Shown here piece after piece: positions 1 through 5,564 of a DNA stretch of 5,564 nt. Origin of the DNA: Oxalobacteraceae bacterium (GTDB taxonomy: Bacteria > Pseudomonadota > Gammaproteobacteria > Burkholderiales > Burkholderiaceae_D); assembly GCA_947453015.1 (NCBI GenBank), contig CANGFL010000110.1, positions 1 through 5,564 of the forward strand, read 5' to 3'. The stretch's first letter is position 1. The number at the start of each line of letters is the position of its first letter. A program made the position numbers and the translations under genes. The notes under the pieces were generated by a model that searched no databases, was not told where the DNA came from, and saw nothing but the letters and a program-made list of their open reading frames with translations.

Positions 1-362
1 ACTTCAGGACGATCCAACAATTCAACGTAAGCCATAGGTGCATTGTCGCCAACGCGGAAACCCATTTTCAAAATACGCAGATAACCGCCATTGCGATTCG
101 CGTAACGTGGGCCCAGCTCAGCAAATAATTTGACAACCATTTCACGATCGCGCAGGCGGCTAAAAGCGAGACGCTTGTTCGCCAGCGTATCTGTTTTACC
201 CAAGGTGAGAATTGGCTCTATAACGCGGCGCAATTCTTTGGCTTTCGGCAAAGTGGTTTTGATTGCTTCATGACGCAGCAATGATACGGTCATGTTGCGC
301 AGCATCGCTAAGCGATGTGAGGAGGTGCGATTTAACTTACGAAGTCCATGACGATGACGCAT
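1..362 (-). CDS. rplQ: 50S ribosomal protein L17 (partial, C-terminal end cut by window)
   Basis: L17 is a large-subunit protein near the exit tunnel. The window holds the first 120 codons and two bases of the next; the known family length in betaproteobacteria (about 130) implies only some ten residues are missing past the left edge. The protein starts [20 protein letters not shown], the highly conserved L17 N-terminus, continues with [20 protein letters not shown] (31-50), [17 protein letters not shown] (60-76) and the loop [20 protein letters not shown] (92-111), and is cut after VELLDRPE. An AAGGA six bases before the ATG supports the start. As the usual last gene of the alpha operon it probably ends the transcript just outside the window. 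Confidence 0.97.
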   Translation of the reverse strand, partial: MRHRHGLRKLNRTSSHRLAMLRNMTVSLLRHEAIKTTLPKAKELRRVIEPILTLGKTDTLANKRLAFSRLRDREMVVKLFAELGPRYANRNGGYLRILKMGFRVGDNAPMAYVELLDRPE

Positions 363-409
363 GACAATTCCTTTTTAGAGTATTAGATCCAGCTCTTCTA
401 TCGCTTAAC

Positions 410-432
410 TAAGTTCTCTTTTCGAGAATTTA
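410..432 (-). repeat. Imperfect hairpin between rpoA and rplQ
   Basis: On the minus strand TAA and TTCTC (432-424, one base unpaired between them) can pair with GAGAA and TTA (418-410) around the loop GAAAA. It reuses the TTCTCGA word found in the hairpin at the rpoA stop. The stem is A/T-rich apart from two G-C pairs and may be chance. Confidence 0.3.
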
Positions 433-466
433 AGTGGTTGCGCGGGCCGGTAAATTAGTTAAACAG

Positions 467-483
467 TCGAGAAATTTTCTCGA
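467..483 (-). repeat. 7 bp palindromic hairpin at the rpoA stop codon
   Basis: TCGAGAA (483-477 on the minus strand), loop AAT, TTCTCGA (473-467) form a perfect 7 bp stem one base after the rpoA stop codon. The bases that follow (CTGTTTAACT) are not a T-tract. It may stabilise the 3' end of the upstream message or act in processing. Confidence 0.5.
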
Positions 484-484
484 A

Positions 485-1462
485 TTACTTATCAAGACCA
501 GCTGGTGGCCAGTTCTCGAGTTTCATGCCCAACGTGAGACCACGCGAAGCAAGTACTTCTTTAATTTCGTTGAGCGATTTACGACCCAGATTTGGCGTCT
601 TCAACAATTCGTTTTCGCTACGCTGAATCAGATCGCCAATGTAGTAAATATTCTCTGCCTTGAGACAGTTAGCTGAGCGAACAGTAAGTTCGAGATCATC
701 CACTGGACGCAACAAGATAGGATCAACTGTCGGAGCGCGCGATGGCACTTCAGCAGCGGTTTCTGTACCTTCGAGTGCGGCAAAGACATTCAATTGATCA
801 ACCAATACGCGTGCTGACTGACGAATTGCTTCTTCAGGGGTAATAACACCATTGGTCTCGATATTCATTACCAACTTATCCAAGTCGGTACGCTGTTCTA
901 CACGAGCAGACTCAACGGAGTACGACACGCGTTTAACGGGTGAAAATGAAGCATCAAGTATGATGCGACCAATGGTCTTGTTTGCATCTTCAGCCAGACG
1001 ACGTACGTTACCAGGCACGTAACCACGGCCCTTCTCAACTTTGACTTGCATATCGAGCTTGCCGCCTGGTGTCAGGTGGGCAATCACGTGATCCGGATTG
1101 ATCAACTCCACATCATGGGGCAGATCGATATCGGATGCGAGTACCGCGCCTTCGCCTTCTTTTTTCAGCGTCAGCGTGACTTCATCACGGCTATGCAGTT
1201 TGAACACCACGCCTTTGAGGTTGAGCAGAATATCGACTACGTCTTCCTGAACGCCGTCTAGCGATGAATACTCATGCACTACACCAGCGATCGTCACTTC
1301 TGTCGGCGCGTAGCCAACCATCGACGACAACAAAACACGACGCAAAGCATTACCCAGCGTATGACCATAACCGCGTTCAAACGGCTCCATCTCGACTTTG
1401 GCATGACCCAAACCGAGTGGCTCAACTTCAATAATTCGTGGCTTCAACAGATTGTTATGCAT
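485..1462 (-). CDS. rpoA: DNA-directed RNA polymerase subunit alpha
   Basis: The alpha subunit dimerises to start polymerase assembly, and its C-terminal domain contacts UP elements and activators. The product is 325 residues, the length usual in Burkholderiales. The N-terminal domain (about 1-232) includes the assembly motif [20 protein letters not shown] (27-46), [16 protein letters not shown] (70-85) and [10 protein letters not shown] (141-150). A variable linker (about 233-248) leads to the C-terminal domain with [20 protein letters not shown] (253-272) and [19 protein letters not shown] (287-305). Residues matching the E. coli DNA-contact set are kept: R262, N265, C266, G293, K295, S296 and E299. 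The ATG has an AAGGA five bases upstream. It is followed by rplQ as in most proteobacteria. Confidence 0.99.
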   Translation of the reverse strand: MHNNLLKPRIIEVEPLGLGHAKVEMEPFERGYGHTLGNALRRVLLSSMVGYAPTEVTIAGVVHEYSSLDGVQEDVVDILLNLKGVVFKLHSRDEVTLTLKKEGEGAVLASDIDLPHDVELINPDHVIAHLTPGGKLDMQVKVEKGRGYVPGNVRRLAEDANKTIGRIILDASFSPVKRVSYSVESARVEQRTDLDKLVMNIETNGVITPEEAIRQSARVLVDQLNVFAALEGTETAAEVPSRAPTVDPILLRPVDDLELTVRSANCLKAENIYYIGDLIQRSENELLKTPNLGRKSLNEIKEVLASRGLTLGMKLENWPPAGLDK

Positions 1463-1553
1463 GAATGTCCTTTCAATACCCTCGGCTCGTTACGCCGATA
1501 AGGCTGATGGAATATCGAAAGGCGTCAGAACCACTGGCTCTGACGCCGGGAAA
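1463..1553 (-). promoter_or_regulatory. rpsD-rpoA spacer
   Basis: This 91 nt spacer holds a 9 bp perfect inverted repeat (1547-1521), a weak 4 bp repeat CGGC/GCCG (1497-1483) and, next to rpoA, an AAGGA five bases before the ATG (CATTC between). I see no convincing promoter. Its likely roles are transcript processing, partial termination or adjusting the amount of RpoA relative to the ribosomal proteins; this is inference. Confidence 0.4.
1521..1547 (-). terminator. 9 bp perfect hairpin after rpsD, weak terminator-like
   Basis: GGCGTCAGA (1547-1539 on the minus strand) and TCTGACGCC (1529-1521) form a perfect 9 bp stem around the 9 nt loop GCCAGTGGT, starting six bases after the rpsD stop. 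The bases that follow are TTTCGATATT, a poor T-tract, so strong termination is unlikely. RNA processing or 3' end protection fits as well. The plus-strand reading has no T-tract at all. Confidence 0.45.
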
Positions 1554-2177
1554 TTAGCGTGAATACAATTCGACGATGAGTGACTCGTTGACTTCTTGAT
1601 TGAAGTCCGCACGATCTGGCCAACTCTTGAGCGAGCCTTCCATTTTCTTAGCATCGACTGACACCCACATTGGAAAGCCAGTTTGTTCTGCCAGCGACAA
1701 GGCCTCAGCAATACGAACTTGTTTTTTAGCTTTTTCACGAATCGCAACCACATCGCCCACTTTGACTTGGTACGAAGCGATGTTAACGACGTTGCCATTA
1801 ACCGTGATCGCCTTATGCGAAACTAATTGACGGCCTTCAGCGCGAGTAGAAGCAAAACCTAGGCGATAAACTACGTTATCGAGACGAGCTTCTAGCAACT
1901 GCAGCAATGTTTCGCCAGTATTACCTTTACGGCGATCAGCTTCTGCAAAATAGCGACGGAACTGACGCTCGAGTACACCGTAGATACGTTTAACTTTTTG
2001 TTTTTCACGCAGCTGGTTTCCGAAGTCGGAAGTACGAGCGCCTGAAGTGCGGCCATGTTGGCCAGGCTTTGAATCAAGTTTGCATTTCGACTCAAGTGAG
2101 CGACGTGCACTCTTGAGGAATAAGTCGGTACCTTCACGACGTGATAATTTTGCTTTAGGTCCAATATAACGTGCCAC
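1554..2177 (-). CDS. rpsD: 30S ribosomal protein S4
   Basis: S4 is a primary 16S rRNA binding protein that nucleates 30S assembly, affects decoding accuracy and in E. coli represses the alpha operon. From the GTG at 2177 the product is 207 residues, the usual betaproteobacterial length. It starts (M)[19 protein letters not shown], has [16 protein letters not shown] at 38-53, and its S4 RNA-binding domain runs from about 92 to 155 ([20 protein letters not shown] at 99-118, then [19 protein letters not shown]). It ends [12 protein letters not shown]. The frame stays open to an ATG at 2210, but that adds 11 residues unlike S4 and skips the AAGGAG. Residue 9 is alanine where I recall cysteine in many relatives; C32 is kept. 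A structured 134 nt spacer precedes it. Confidence 0.98.
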   Translation of the reverse strand: MARYIGPKAKLSRREGTDLFLKSARRSLESKCKLDSKPGQHGRTSGARTSDFGNQLREKQKVKRIYGVLERQFRRYFAEADRRKGNTGETLLQLLEARLDNVVYRLGFASTRAEGRQLVSHKAITVNGNVVNIASYQVKVGDVVAIREKAKKQVRIAEALSLAEQTGFPMWVSVDAKKMEGSLKSWPDRADFNQEVNESLIVELYSR

Positions 2178-2182
2178 GATTT

Positions 2183-2188
2183 CTCCTT
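2183..2188 (-). promoter_or_regulatory. Strong Shine-Dalgarno of rpsD, fixing a GTG start
   Basis: AAGGAG lies five bases before a GTG at 2177-2175. This is the best ribosome binding site in the window and shows that S4 starts at GTG, not at the ATG at 2210, which lies upstream of it. Confidence 0.85.
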
Positions 2189-2195
2189 GATATGA

Positions 2196-2222
2196 CGCCC
2201 CACACAGCAAAGCTGTTAGGCG
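2196..2222 (-). repeat. Two-part stem-loop just upstream of the rpsD ribosome binding site
   Basis: On the minus strand CGCC (2222-2219) can pair with GGCG (2199-2196) below an asymmetric internal loop, and ACAGC (2216-2212) with GCTGT (2208-2204) above it around a TTT loop. Its base ends seven bases before the AAGGAG of rpsD. That position would allow it to affect translation initiation on the S4 gene; no function is shown by sequence alone. Confidence 0.45.
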
Positions 2223-2225
2223 CTA

Positions 2226-2248
2226 GTCTGGCCTGCCTACTGCCAGAC
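2226..2248 (-). repeat. 7 bp perfect inverted repeat in the rpsD leader
   Basis: On the minus strand GTCTGGC (2248-2242) and GCCAGAC (2232-2226) pair perfectly around a 9 nt loop (AGTAGGCAG). There is no T-tract behind it, so it does not look like a terminator. It lies between the terminator-like hairpin and the hairpin next to the rpsD ribosome binding site. Confidence 0.55.
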
Positions 2249-2260
2249 GGTGGTCTTCAG

Positions 2261-2285
2261 AACAAAACCCGCCACAACGGCGGGT
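2261..2285 (-). terminator. Terminator-like hairpin inside the alpha operon
   Basis: On the minus strand ACCCGCC (2285-2279), a 5 nt loop GTTGT and GGCGGGT (2273-2267) form a perfect 7 bp, mostly G-C stem, followed at once by TTTGTT (2266-2261). This has the shape of an intrinsic terminator, with a T-tract that is short and broken by one G. It lies 26 nt after the rpsK stop and before rpsD, rpoA and rplQ, so it can hardly be a complete stop. It may be a partial terminator, an attenuator or a barrier to 3' exonucleases. Confidence 0.55.
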
Positions 2286-2311
2286 CACCTGCAGATACTG
2301 CAAAAACTTGC

Positions 2312-2716
2312 TTAGATACGACGACGCTTAGGAGGACGGCAGCCGTTATGCGGCACGGGTGTTACGTCCTGAATTTGCGTGATCTTGATGCCAAGGCTAT
2401 TGAGTGCACGAACCGCTGATTCGCGACCTGGGCCTGGACCCTTAATGCGAACTTCTAGATTTTTTACGCCGCACTCAATCGCTACCTTGCCAGCTGCTTC
2501 GGCTGCAACCTGCGCTGCAAAAGGTGTTGATTTACGTGAGCCCTTGAAGCCAGCACCACCCGAAGTCGCCCATGACAGAGCATTGCCCTGACGATCGGTG
2601 ATCGTGATGATGGTGTTATTGAATGACGCATGGATATGCGCGATTCCTTCTGCAACGTTCTTTTTGACCTTCTTGCGAACGCGAGCTGAAGCGGCGTTGT
2701 TGGGTGCTTTTGCCAT
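2312..2716 (-). CDS. rpsK: 30S ribosomal protein S11
   Basis: S11 lies on the platform of the small subunit near the mRNA exit and the E site. The product has 134 residues, slightly longer than the 129 of E. coli because of an Ala/Lys-rich N-terminus. Family motifs are plain: [18 protein letters not shown] (24-41), [20 protein letters not shown] (49-68), [13 protein letters not shown] (93-105) and the C-terminal [12 protein letters not shown] (123-134). The Asn-Gly pair in that last motif (N124-G125) corresponds to the site that becomes isoaspartate in E. coli S11. An AGGA seven bases before the ATG marks the start. It follows rpsM by 27 nt and is followed by the longest spacer in the window. 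Confidence 0.98.
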   Translation of the reverse strand: MAKAPNNAASARVRKKVKKNVAEGIAHIHASFNNTIITITDRQGNALSWATSGGAGFKGSRKSTPFAAQVAAEAAGKVAIECGVKNLEVRIKGPGPGRESAVRALNSLGIKITQIQDVTPVPHNGCRPPKRRRI

Positions 2717-2743
2717 AATAATTTCCTAGAATCCGGTAAGGGA

Positions 2744-3109
2744 TTATTTTTTCAGTGATTGCGCTGCTTTACGCGGGCCCTTGCGGGTACGTGCATTGGT
2801 ACGTGTACGCTGACCGCGACATGGCAAGCCACGACGATGGCGCAAGCCACGATAGCAACCCAAGTCCATCAGTCGCTTGATGTTCATCGATAGCTCACGA
2901 CGAAGGTCACCTTCGACGATGAATTTACCTATCTCATCGCGCAGTTTTTCCAACTCGCTGTCATCAAGGTCTTTGACTTTCTTAGTCACTGGTACGCCGG
3001 TCGCAGCACAAATCTTGTGTGCGCGTGGACGGCCAATGCCATAGATGGCTGTCAGACCAATTACTGTGTGTTGATGGTTGGGGACGTTGACCCCTGCAAT
3101 ACGTGCCAT
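2744..3109 (-). CDS. rpsM: 30S ribosomal protein S13
   Basis: S13 sits at the head of the small subunit, contacts the P-site tRNA through its tail and forms bridges to the 50S subunit. The product is 121 residues, close to the 118 of E. coli. [20 protein letters not shown] opens the protein, followed by the helix-turn region with YGIGRPRA at 23-30 and the strongly basic C-terminal half with [20 protein letters not shown] at 85-104 and a Lys/Arg tail. A GAGGA lies seven bases before the ATG. In E. coli rpsM is the first gene of the alpha operon and its leader holds the S4-binding pseudoknot. Here only 28 nt separate it from rpmJ, too little for such a leader unless it reaches into rpmJ coding sequence. 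Confidence 0.98.
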   Translation of the reverse strand: MARIAGVNVPNHQHTVIGLTAIYGIGRPRAHKICAATGVPVTKKVKDLDDSELEKLRDEIGKFIVEGDLRRELSMNIKRLMDLGCYRGLRHRRGLPCRGQRTRTNARTRKGPRKAAQSLKK

Positions 3110-3137
3110 GCGTTATTCCTCAATAAATAACGTTAAA

Positions 3138-3251
3138 TTAACCTTGGCGCTGCTTATGACGCGGCTCGATACAAATGACTCGAACAACGCCTTTGCGCTT
3201 AATGATCTTACAGTTGCGGCAGATTCGCTTTACTGATGCGAGCACTTTCAT
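3138..3251 (-). CDS. rpmJ: 50S ribosomal protein L36, zinc-binding type
   Basis: The translation of 37 residues begins [20 protein letters not shown] and ends with [14 protein letters not shown]36 is the smallest large-subunit protein and helps organise 23S rRNA late in assembly. The four zinc ligands of the C+ form are all visible: C11, C14, C27 and H32. Bacteria adapted to zinc shortage may also carry a paralogue lacking these residues; none is in view. The start is set by the conserved MKV opening and an AGGG/GAGG seven or so bases upstream. The gene lies 39 nt after infA and 28 nt before rpsM, bridging the spc and alpha operons without an obvious terminator. Confidence 0.97.
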   Translation of the reverse strand: MKVLASVKRICRNCKIIKRKGVVRVICIEPRHKQRQG

Positions 3252-3275
3252 GATGGCCCTCTTTCTTTCAGTCTT

Positions 3276-3295
3276 CTAATTACTAGCTAATTACT
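3276..3295. repeat. 9 bp direct repeat across the infA stop codon
   Basis: On the plus strand CTAATTACT occurs at 3276-3284 and again at 3287-3295, separated by AG, giving an 11 bp period. The infA stop codon (3291-3293) lies in the second plus-strand copy, which is the first copy met in transcription. The duplication therefore falls in the 3' end of infA and its untranslated spacer and adds nothing to the protein. It may be a small local duplication or chance in A/T-rich sequence. Confidence 0.6.
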
Positions 3296-3509
3296 TGGTG
3301 CGGAAAACAATCCGCGCCCTGCTTAAATCATACGGCGTCAGTTCTACTGTCACCTTGTCGCCAGGAAGAATGCGGATATAGTTCATTCGCATCTTTCCTG
3401 AAATATGTCCGAGTACTACATGCCCGTTTTCCAGTTTGACCCTAAAGGTTGCATTTGGGAGATTTTCAAGAATCTCACCTTGCATCTGAATTACGTCATC
3501 CTTGGACAT
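3291..3509 (-). CDS. infA: Translation initiation factor IF-1
   Basis: IF-1 binds the A site of the 30S subunit during initiation and helps IF-2 and IF-3 select the initiator tRNA. The 72-residue product matches the family length exactly. It shows the S1-like OB fold from end to end: [20 protein letters not shown] (9-28), [20 protein letters not shown] (34-53) and [16 protein letters not shown] (55-70). In E. coli infA lies elsewhere in the genome; its place here between secY and rpmJ is typical of betaproteobacteria and many other bacteria. Its ribosome binding site is poor: only TAAG eight bases before the ATG, or AGAGA about twelve bases before. Burkholderiales commonly carry a second infA elsewhere, which this window cannot show. 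Confidence 0.97.
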   Translation of the reverse strand: MSKDDVIQMQGEILENLPNATFRVKLENGHVVLGHISGKMRMNYIRILPGDKVTVELTPYDLSRARIVFRTK

Positions 3510-3531
3510 ATAAAGTACTTAGTCTCTAATA
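3510..3531 (-). promoter_or_regulatory. secY-infA spacer with a weak ribosome binding site
   Basis: The 22 nt between the secY stop and the infA ATG hold no AGGA- or GGAG-like core, unlike nearly every other junction in the window. The best candidates are TAAG (3521-3518) with eight bases of spacing and AGAGA (3527-3523) with about twelve. The spacer is A/T-rich, so an unstructured start or coupling to secY translation may make up for it; that is inference. Confidence 0.4.
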
Positions 3532-4863
3532 TCAACGCGACGCTATGCCGCCTTTGAAATTCGCCTTGCGCAGCAGGGATTCGTATTGCTGCGACATTAC
3601 ATAATTTTGTACCTGAGCCATAAAGTCCATCGTCACCACCACGATGATCAGCAACGAAGTGCCACCAAAATAAAACGGCACATTCCAACGCGCGATCAAA
3701 AACTCTGGCAATAAACAAATCAGCGTTATGTACACCGCACCCGCCAAAGTCAGACGAGTCAAGATGCGATCGATATAACGCGCGGTCTGCTCACCTGGAC
3801 GGATACCCGGAACAAAAGCACCGCTCTTCTTCAGGTTATCTGCGGTCTCTTTGCTGTTAAACACCAATGCTGTGTAAAAGAAGCAAAAGAAAATAATTGC
3901 AGCTGCATACAACAACGCATGAACCGGCTCACCGGGAGCCAATGATGCTGACAAATCTTTCAAAAATCTCACAACAACGCTGTCGGCCTCACCTGAGGTA
4001 AACCAACTGGTAATCGTGGCAGGAAACAAAATAATCGACGAAGCAAAAATCGGCGGAATCACACCTGCCATGTTTAGCTTCAACGGTAGATGGCTGCTTT
4101 GGCCACCATACACCTTGTTACCTACCTGACGCTTTGCATAATTCACAAGTATCTTGCGCTGACCACGCTCGATGAAAACCACCAAGTAAGTCACCAGCGC
4201 TACAACGAGACAGATGAAAATCGCGCTCAACGCGTTCATCGATCCTGTACGAACTAATTCAAACAAACCACCCAATGCATTTGGCAGACCTGCTGCAATG
4301 CCCGCAAAAATGATGATTGAGATTCCGTTACCAAGTCCGCGCTCAGTAATTTGCTCACCCAACCACATCAAAAACATAGTGCCCGTTACCAGCGTTACCG
4401 CGGTGGTAAAACGGAACGCCAAGCCCGGATCAATCACTAACCTAGCCTGCGACTCAAGCGCGATAGCAATACCAACTGCTTGAAAAGTAGCTAGTACTAG
4501 TGTCCCGTAGCGCGTGTACTGCGTAATCTTGCGGCGACCTGATTCGCCTTCTTTTTTTAATGCTTCCAGCTGCGGTGACACCACCGACAGTAACTGCATG
4601 ATGATCGACGCTGAGATGTAAGGCATGATGCCCAACGCGAAAATCGTAAACCGTGATAACGCACCACCTGAAAACATGTTGAACATGCCAAGGATGCCGC
4701 CGCGATTTTGGTTAAATAACGCAGCCAACTGGACTGGGTCGATTCCCGGTACGGGAATATGCGCACCTATCCTAAATACGATCAATGAACCTAGCAGAAA
4801 CCATAAGCGCGACCACGGAAAACCGCTTGCCGCGCTTTTAGCTAATTTTGAAGTGGTCGCCAC
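3532..4863 (-). CDS. secY: Preprotein translocase channel subunit SecY
   Basis: SecY forms the protein-conducting channel of the SecYEG translocon in the inner membrane, working with SecA or the ribosome. The 443-residue product has the family length and ten likely membrane helices, roughly at 20-37, 73-95, 119-136, 152-170, 178-195, 211-230, 265-285, 314-334, 369-388 and 397-415. The plug region follows [18 protein letters not shown] (55-72). [11 protein letters not shown] (176-186) is the conserved helix 5 motif. The cytosolic loop [16 protein letters not shown] (350-365) carries the conserved arginine (R355) equivalent to the one needed for SecA-driven export in E. coli. The start codon is GTG (4861-4863), supported by an AAGGA six bases upstream and by the absence of any sensible ATG before residue 60. 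It lies 22 nt after rplO and 22 nt before infA. Confidence 0.98.
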   Translation of the reverse strand: MATTSKLAKSAASGFPWSRLWFLLGSLIVFRIGAHIPVPGIDPVQLAALFNQNRGGILGMFNMFSGGALSRFTIFALGIMPYISASIIMQLLSVVSPQLEALKKEGESGRRKITQYTRYGTLVLATFQAVGIAIALESQARLVIDPGLAFRFTTAVTLVTGTMFLMWLGEQITERGLGNGISIIIFAGIAAGLPNALGGLFELVRTGSMNALSAIFICLVVALVTYLVVFIERGQRKILVNYAKRQVGNKVYGGQSSHLPLKLNMAGVIPPIFASSIILFPATITSWFTSGEADSVVVRFLKDLSASLAPGEPVHALLYAAAIIFFCFFYTALVFNSKETADNLKKSGAFVPGIRPGEQTARYIDRILTRLTLAGAVYITLICLLPEFLIARWNVPFYFGGTSLLIIVVVTMDFMAQVQNYVMSQQYESLLRKANFKGGIASR

Positions 4864-4875
4864 TGATTCCTTGCC
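4864..4875 (-). promoter_or_regulatory. Shine-Dalgarno of secY, fixing a GTG start
   Basis: On the minus strand the bases before the secY start read GCAAGGAATCA and then GTG. The AAGGA is well spaced for initiation, and no in-frame ATG exists between the rplO stop and the GTG. This is what decides the start, since the first ATG inside the gene would remove the first transmembrane helix. Confidence 0.75.
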
Positions 4876-4885
4876 TGTTCCGCTA

Positions 4886-5317
4886 TTACTCTACTGATCC
4901 ACCAGCAGCTTCAATAGCTGCTTTCGCACCGGCAGTTGCGATCAAACCCTTGATAACAATTTTTTTAGTCAGCTCGCCTGATTTGATCACTCGCACTACG
5001 CGCGCCAATTCAGAAACGATGCCAGCCTTTTTCAATGCCAACACATCAATCTCGTTCACCGGCATTTTTTCCAATTCGGACAAACGTACTTCCGCTTTGA
5101 ATGGTTTCATTTGCGATTTAAAGCCACGCTTAGGCAAGCGACGTTGCAGCGGCATCTGACCGCCCTCGAAGCCTACTTTATGAAAACCACCTGCACGTGA
5201 TTTTTGACCTTTATGGCCACGGCCAGCGGTCTTACCTAAGCCTGAGCCAATGCCACGACCCACGCGGCGTTTTGCATGTTTGGCGCCATCTGCAGGCTGA
5301 ATTGTGTTGAGTTCCAT
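4886..5317 (-). CDS. rplO: 50S ribosomal protein L15
   Basis: The product is 143 residues, the normal length for proteobacterial L15. It begins [20 protein letters not shown] and continues with the long, flexible, Gly/Arg/Lys-rich N-terminal arm (about residues 12-65, with [20 protein letters not shown] at 21-40) that threads into 23S rRNA. The globular C-terminal domain ends in the L15 signature around residues 119-140 ([20 protein letters not shown]). L15 is a late-assembling protein near the peptidyl transferase centre and helps assembly of the large subunit. A GGAG lies about six bases before the ATG. The gene sits directly upstream of secY with 22 nt between them, the usual spc-operon arrangement. 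No oddities were seen. Confidence 0.97.
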   Translation of the reverse strand: MELNTIQPADGAKHAKRRVGRGIGSGLGKTAGRGHKGQKSRAGGFHKVGFEGGQMPLQRRLPKRGFKSQMKPFKAEVRLSELEKMPVNEIDVLALKKAGIVSELARVVRVIKSGELTKKIVIKGLIATAGAKAAIEAAGGSVE

Positions 5318-5341
5318 GATTTCTCCGATCGCAAGCTCTGC

Positions 5342-5521
5342 TTACGACACTACTTTCACGAGATACGATACTTTGTTGATCATGCCGCGGACTGCTGGAG
5401 TGTCTTCCAACTCAGAGACTGAATTGATTTTGCGCAATCCCAGACCCCGCACCGTCGCACGATGAGTTTCTCTAGTTCCAATCAAGCCTTTAATGAGCTT
5501 TACTTTGACTGTGTTTGCCAT
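5342..5521 (-). CDS. rpmD: 50S ribosomal protein L30
   Basis: This 59-residue protein begins [15 protein letters not shown] and has the L30 core: a basic beta strand, then the stretch [16 protein letters not shown] around residues 19-34 and the hydrophobic C-terminal strand VSYLVKVV. L30 is a small protein on the surface of the large subunit. The reading frame stays open upstream to an ATG at 5563, but that adds 14 residues unlike L30 and would overlap rpsE. The start at 5521 gives the normal family length and has a GAGG eight bases before its ATG. It lies 10 nt after rpsE and 24 nt before rplO, so it is part of the same transcript and probably translationally coupled to rpsE. Bacteria of some lineages lack rpmD; it is intact here. 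Confidence 0.96.
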   Translation of the reverse strand: MANTVKVKLIKGLIGTRETHRATVRGLGLRKINSVSELEDTPAVRGMINKVSYLVKVVS

Positions 5522-5531
5522 GTCGTTCGCC

Positions 5532-5564
5532 TCAACCAAGGATTTCTTCGACCGTCTTGCCACG
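5532..5564 (-). CDS. rpsE: 30S ribosomal protein S5, C-terminal end only (partial)
   Basis: Only the last ten codons and the stop are in the window. They read [10 protein letters not shown] followed by TGA, which matches the usual end of bacterial S5 (the VEEILG tail). S5 is a small-subunit protein that helps hold the decoding region accurate and is normally encoded just before L30 in the spc operon; the next gene here is indeed rpmD, ten bases downstream. The rest of the gene lies beyond the right edge of the window, so nothing can be said about its length or start. The stop codon TGA overlaps the GAGG that serves rpmD. The call rests on a short tail plus perfect gene order. Confidence 0.9.
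   Translation of the reverse strand, partial: RGKTVEEILG

Larger units (their letters stand above)
363..484 (-). promoter_or_regulatory. rpoA-rplQ spacer
   Basis: This A/T-rich 122 nt spacer begins with a hairpin touching the rpoA stop (483-467), has a second, imperfect hairpin in its middle (432-410), and ends with AAGGA six bases before the rplQ ATG. TAATAC at about 388-383 resembles a -10 box, but no -35 box stands at the right distance. In E. coli rplQ follows rpoA closely, so the length here is notable but unexplained. Confidence 0.35.
2178..2311 (-). promoter_or_regulatory. rpsK-rpsD spacer, candidate cis-regulatory leader of rpsD
   Basis: This 134 nt spacer is the longest non-coding stretch in the window. 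Read on the minus strand it holds, in order, a short inverted repeat TGCAG/CTGCA (2302-2290), a terminator-like hairpin (2285-2261), a 7 bp perfect stem (2248-2226) and a two-part hairpin ending seven bases before the Shine-Dalgarno of rpsD (2222-2196). I see no convincing -35/-10 pair. S4 is the known autoregulator of the alpha operon in E. coli, acting through a leader RNA before rpsM. A structured leader just before the S4 gene therefore suggests, but does not prove, local control by S4. Confidence 0.45.

Noticed and set aside
383..412. Possible promoter for rplQ (TAATAC as -10)
   Set aside because: The hexamer 17 bases upstream reads TTAAGC, matching the -35 consensus at only three positions. 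A/T-rich spacers give such boxes by chance.
434..676. Plus-strand open frame of 80 codons across the rpoA-rplQ spacer and rpoA end
   Set aside because: Most of it is antisense to the conserved C-terminal domain of RpoA, and no family resemblance is visible.
1490..2203. Two other minus-strand frames (102 and 103 codons) inside rpsD
   Set aside because: They lie in another frame of the S4 gene and their translations look like nothing known, while the S4 frame is conserved throughout.
4848..5159. Plus-strand open frame of 103 codons opposite rplO and the secY start
   Set aside because: It is antisense to two clearly real genes, has no recognisable protein family and no good ribosome binding site that I can see. 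It is a frame shadow.
5522..5563. N-terminal extension of L30 by 14 residues from an ATG at 5563
   Set aside because: It would overlap the end of rpsE out of frame and adds residues absent from L30. The start at 5521 has a GAGG and the right length.
1..5564. A previously undescribed system or accessory island in this window
   Set aside because: Every gene is a standard member of the spc-alpha ribosomal cluster in the expected order. There are no insertions, foreign genes, mobile elements or unknown proteins.

Overview
The window is a stretch of a bacterial ribosomal-protein supercluster, the junction of the spc and alpha operons, read entirely from the minus strand. Transcription order (right to left) is rpsE (3' end only), rpmD, rplO, secY, infA, rpmJ, rpsM, rpsK, rpsD, rpoA, rplQ (last residues cut off by the window edge). 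All proteins were recognised from their own sequences. Protein wording (RpoA, S4, L17 and IF-1), infA sitting between secY and rpmJ, and a base composition that looks close to half G+C by eye all point to a betaproteobacterium of the order Burkholderiales. An Oxalobacteraceae-like lineage is my best guess, but it is a guess.

Layout: 5564-5318 carries the end of S5, then L30 with a 10 nt gap and L15 after 24 nt. From 4863 to 3532 is secY, the membrane channel of the Sec translocon, with a GTG start. IF-1 (3509-3291) and L36 (3251-3138) follow, then S13 (3109-2744) and S11 (2716-2312). A 134 nt spacer (2178-2311) rich in inverted repeats separates S11 from S4 (2177-1554, GTG start). A 91 nt spacer with a 9 bp stem precedes RpoA (1462-485), and a 122 nt spacer with two small inverted repeats precedes L17 (from 362). 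No gene-free stretch exceeds 134 nt. I see no RNA genes, mobile elements, CRISPR arrays or convincing promoters, and no plus-strand gene.

The genes build both ribosomal subunits (S5, S13, S11, S4; L30, L15, L36, L17), start translation (IF-1), supply the alpha subunit of RNA polymerase and provide the SecY channel that takes nascent proteins to the membrane. Co-transcription lets ribosome, polymerase and secretion capacity rise and fall together.

This is a conserved housekeeping region and I found no novel system in it. The most interesting part is the rpsK-rpsD spacer. It holds a terminator-like hairpin inside the operon, followed by two more stem-loops just before the Shine-Dalgarno of the gene for S4, the classical autoregulator of the alpha operon.
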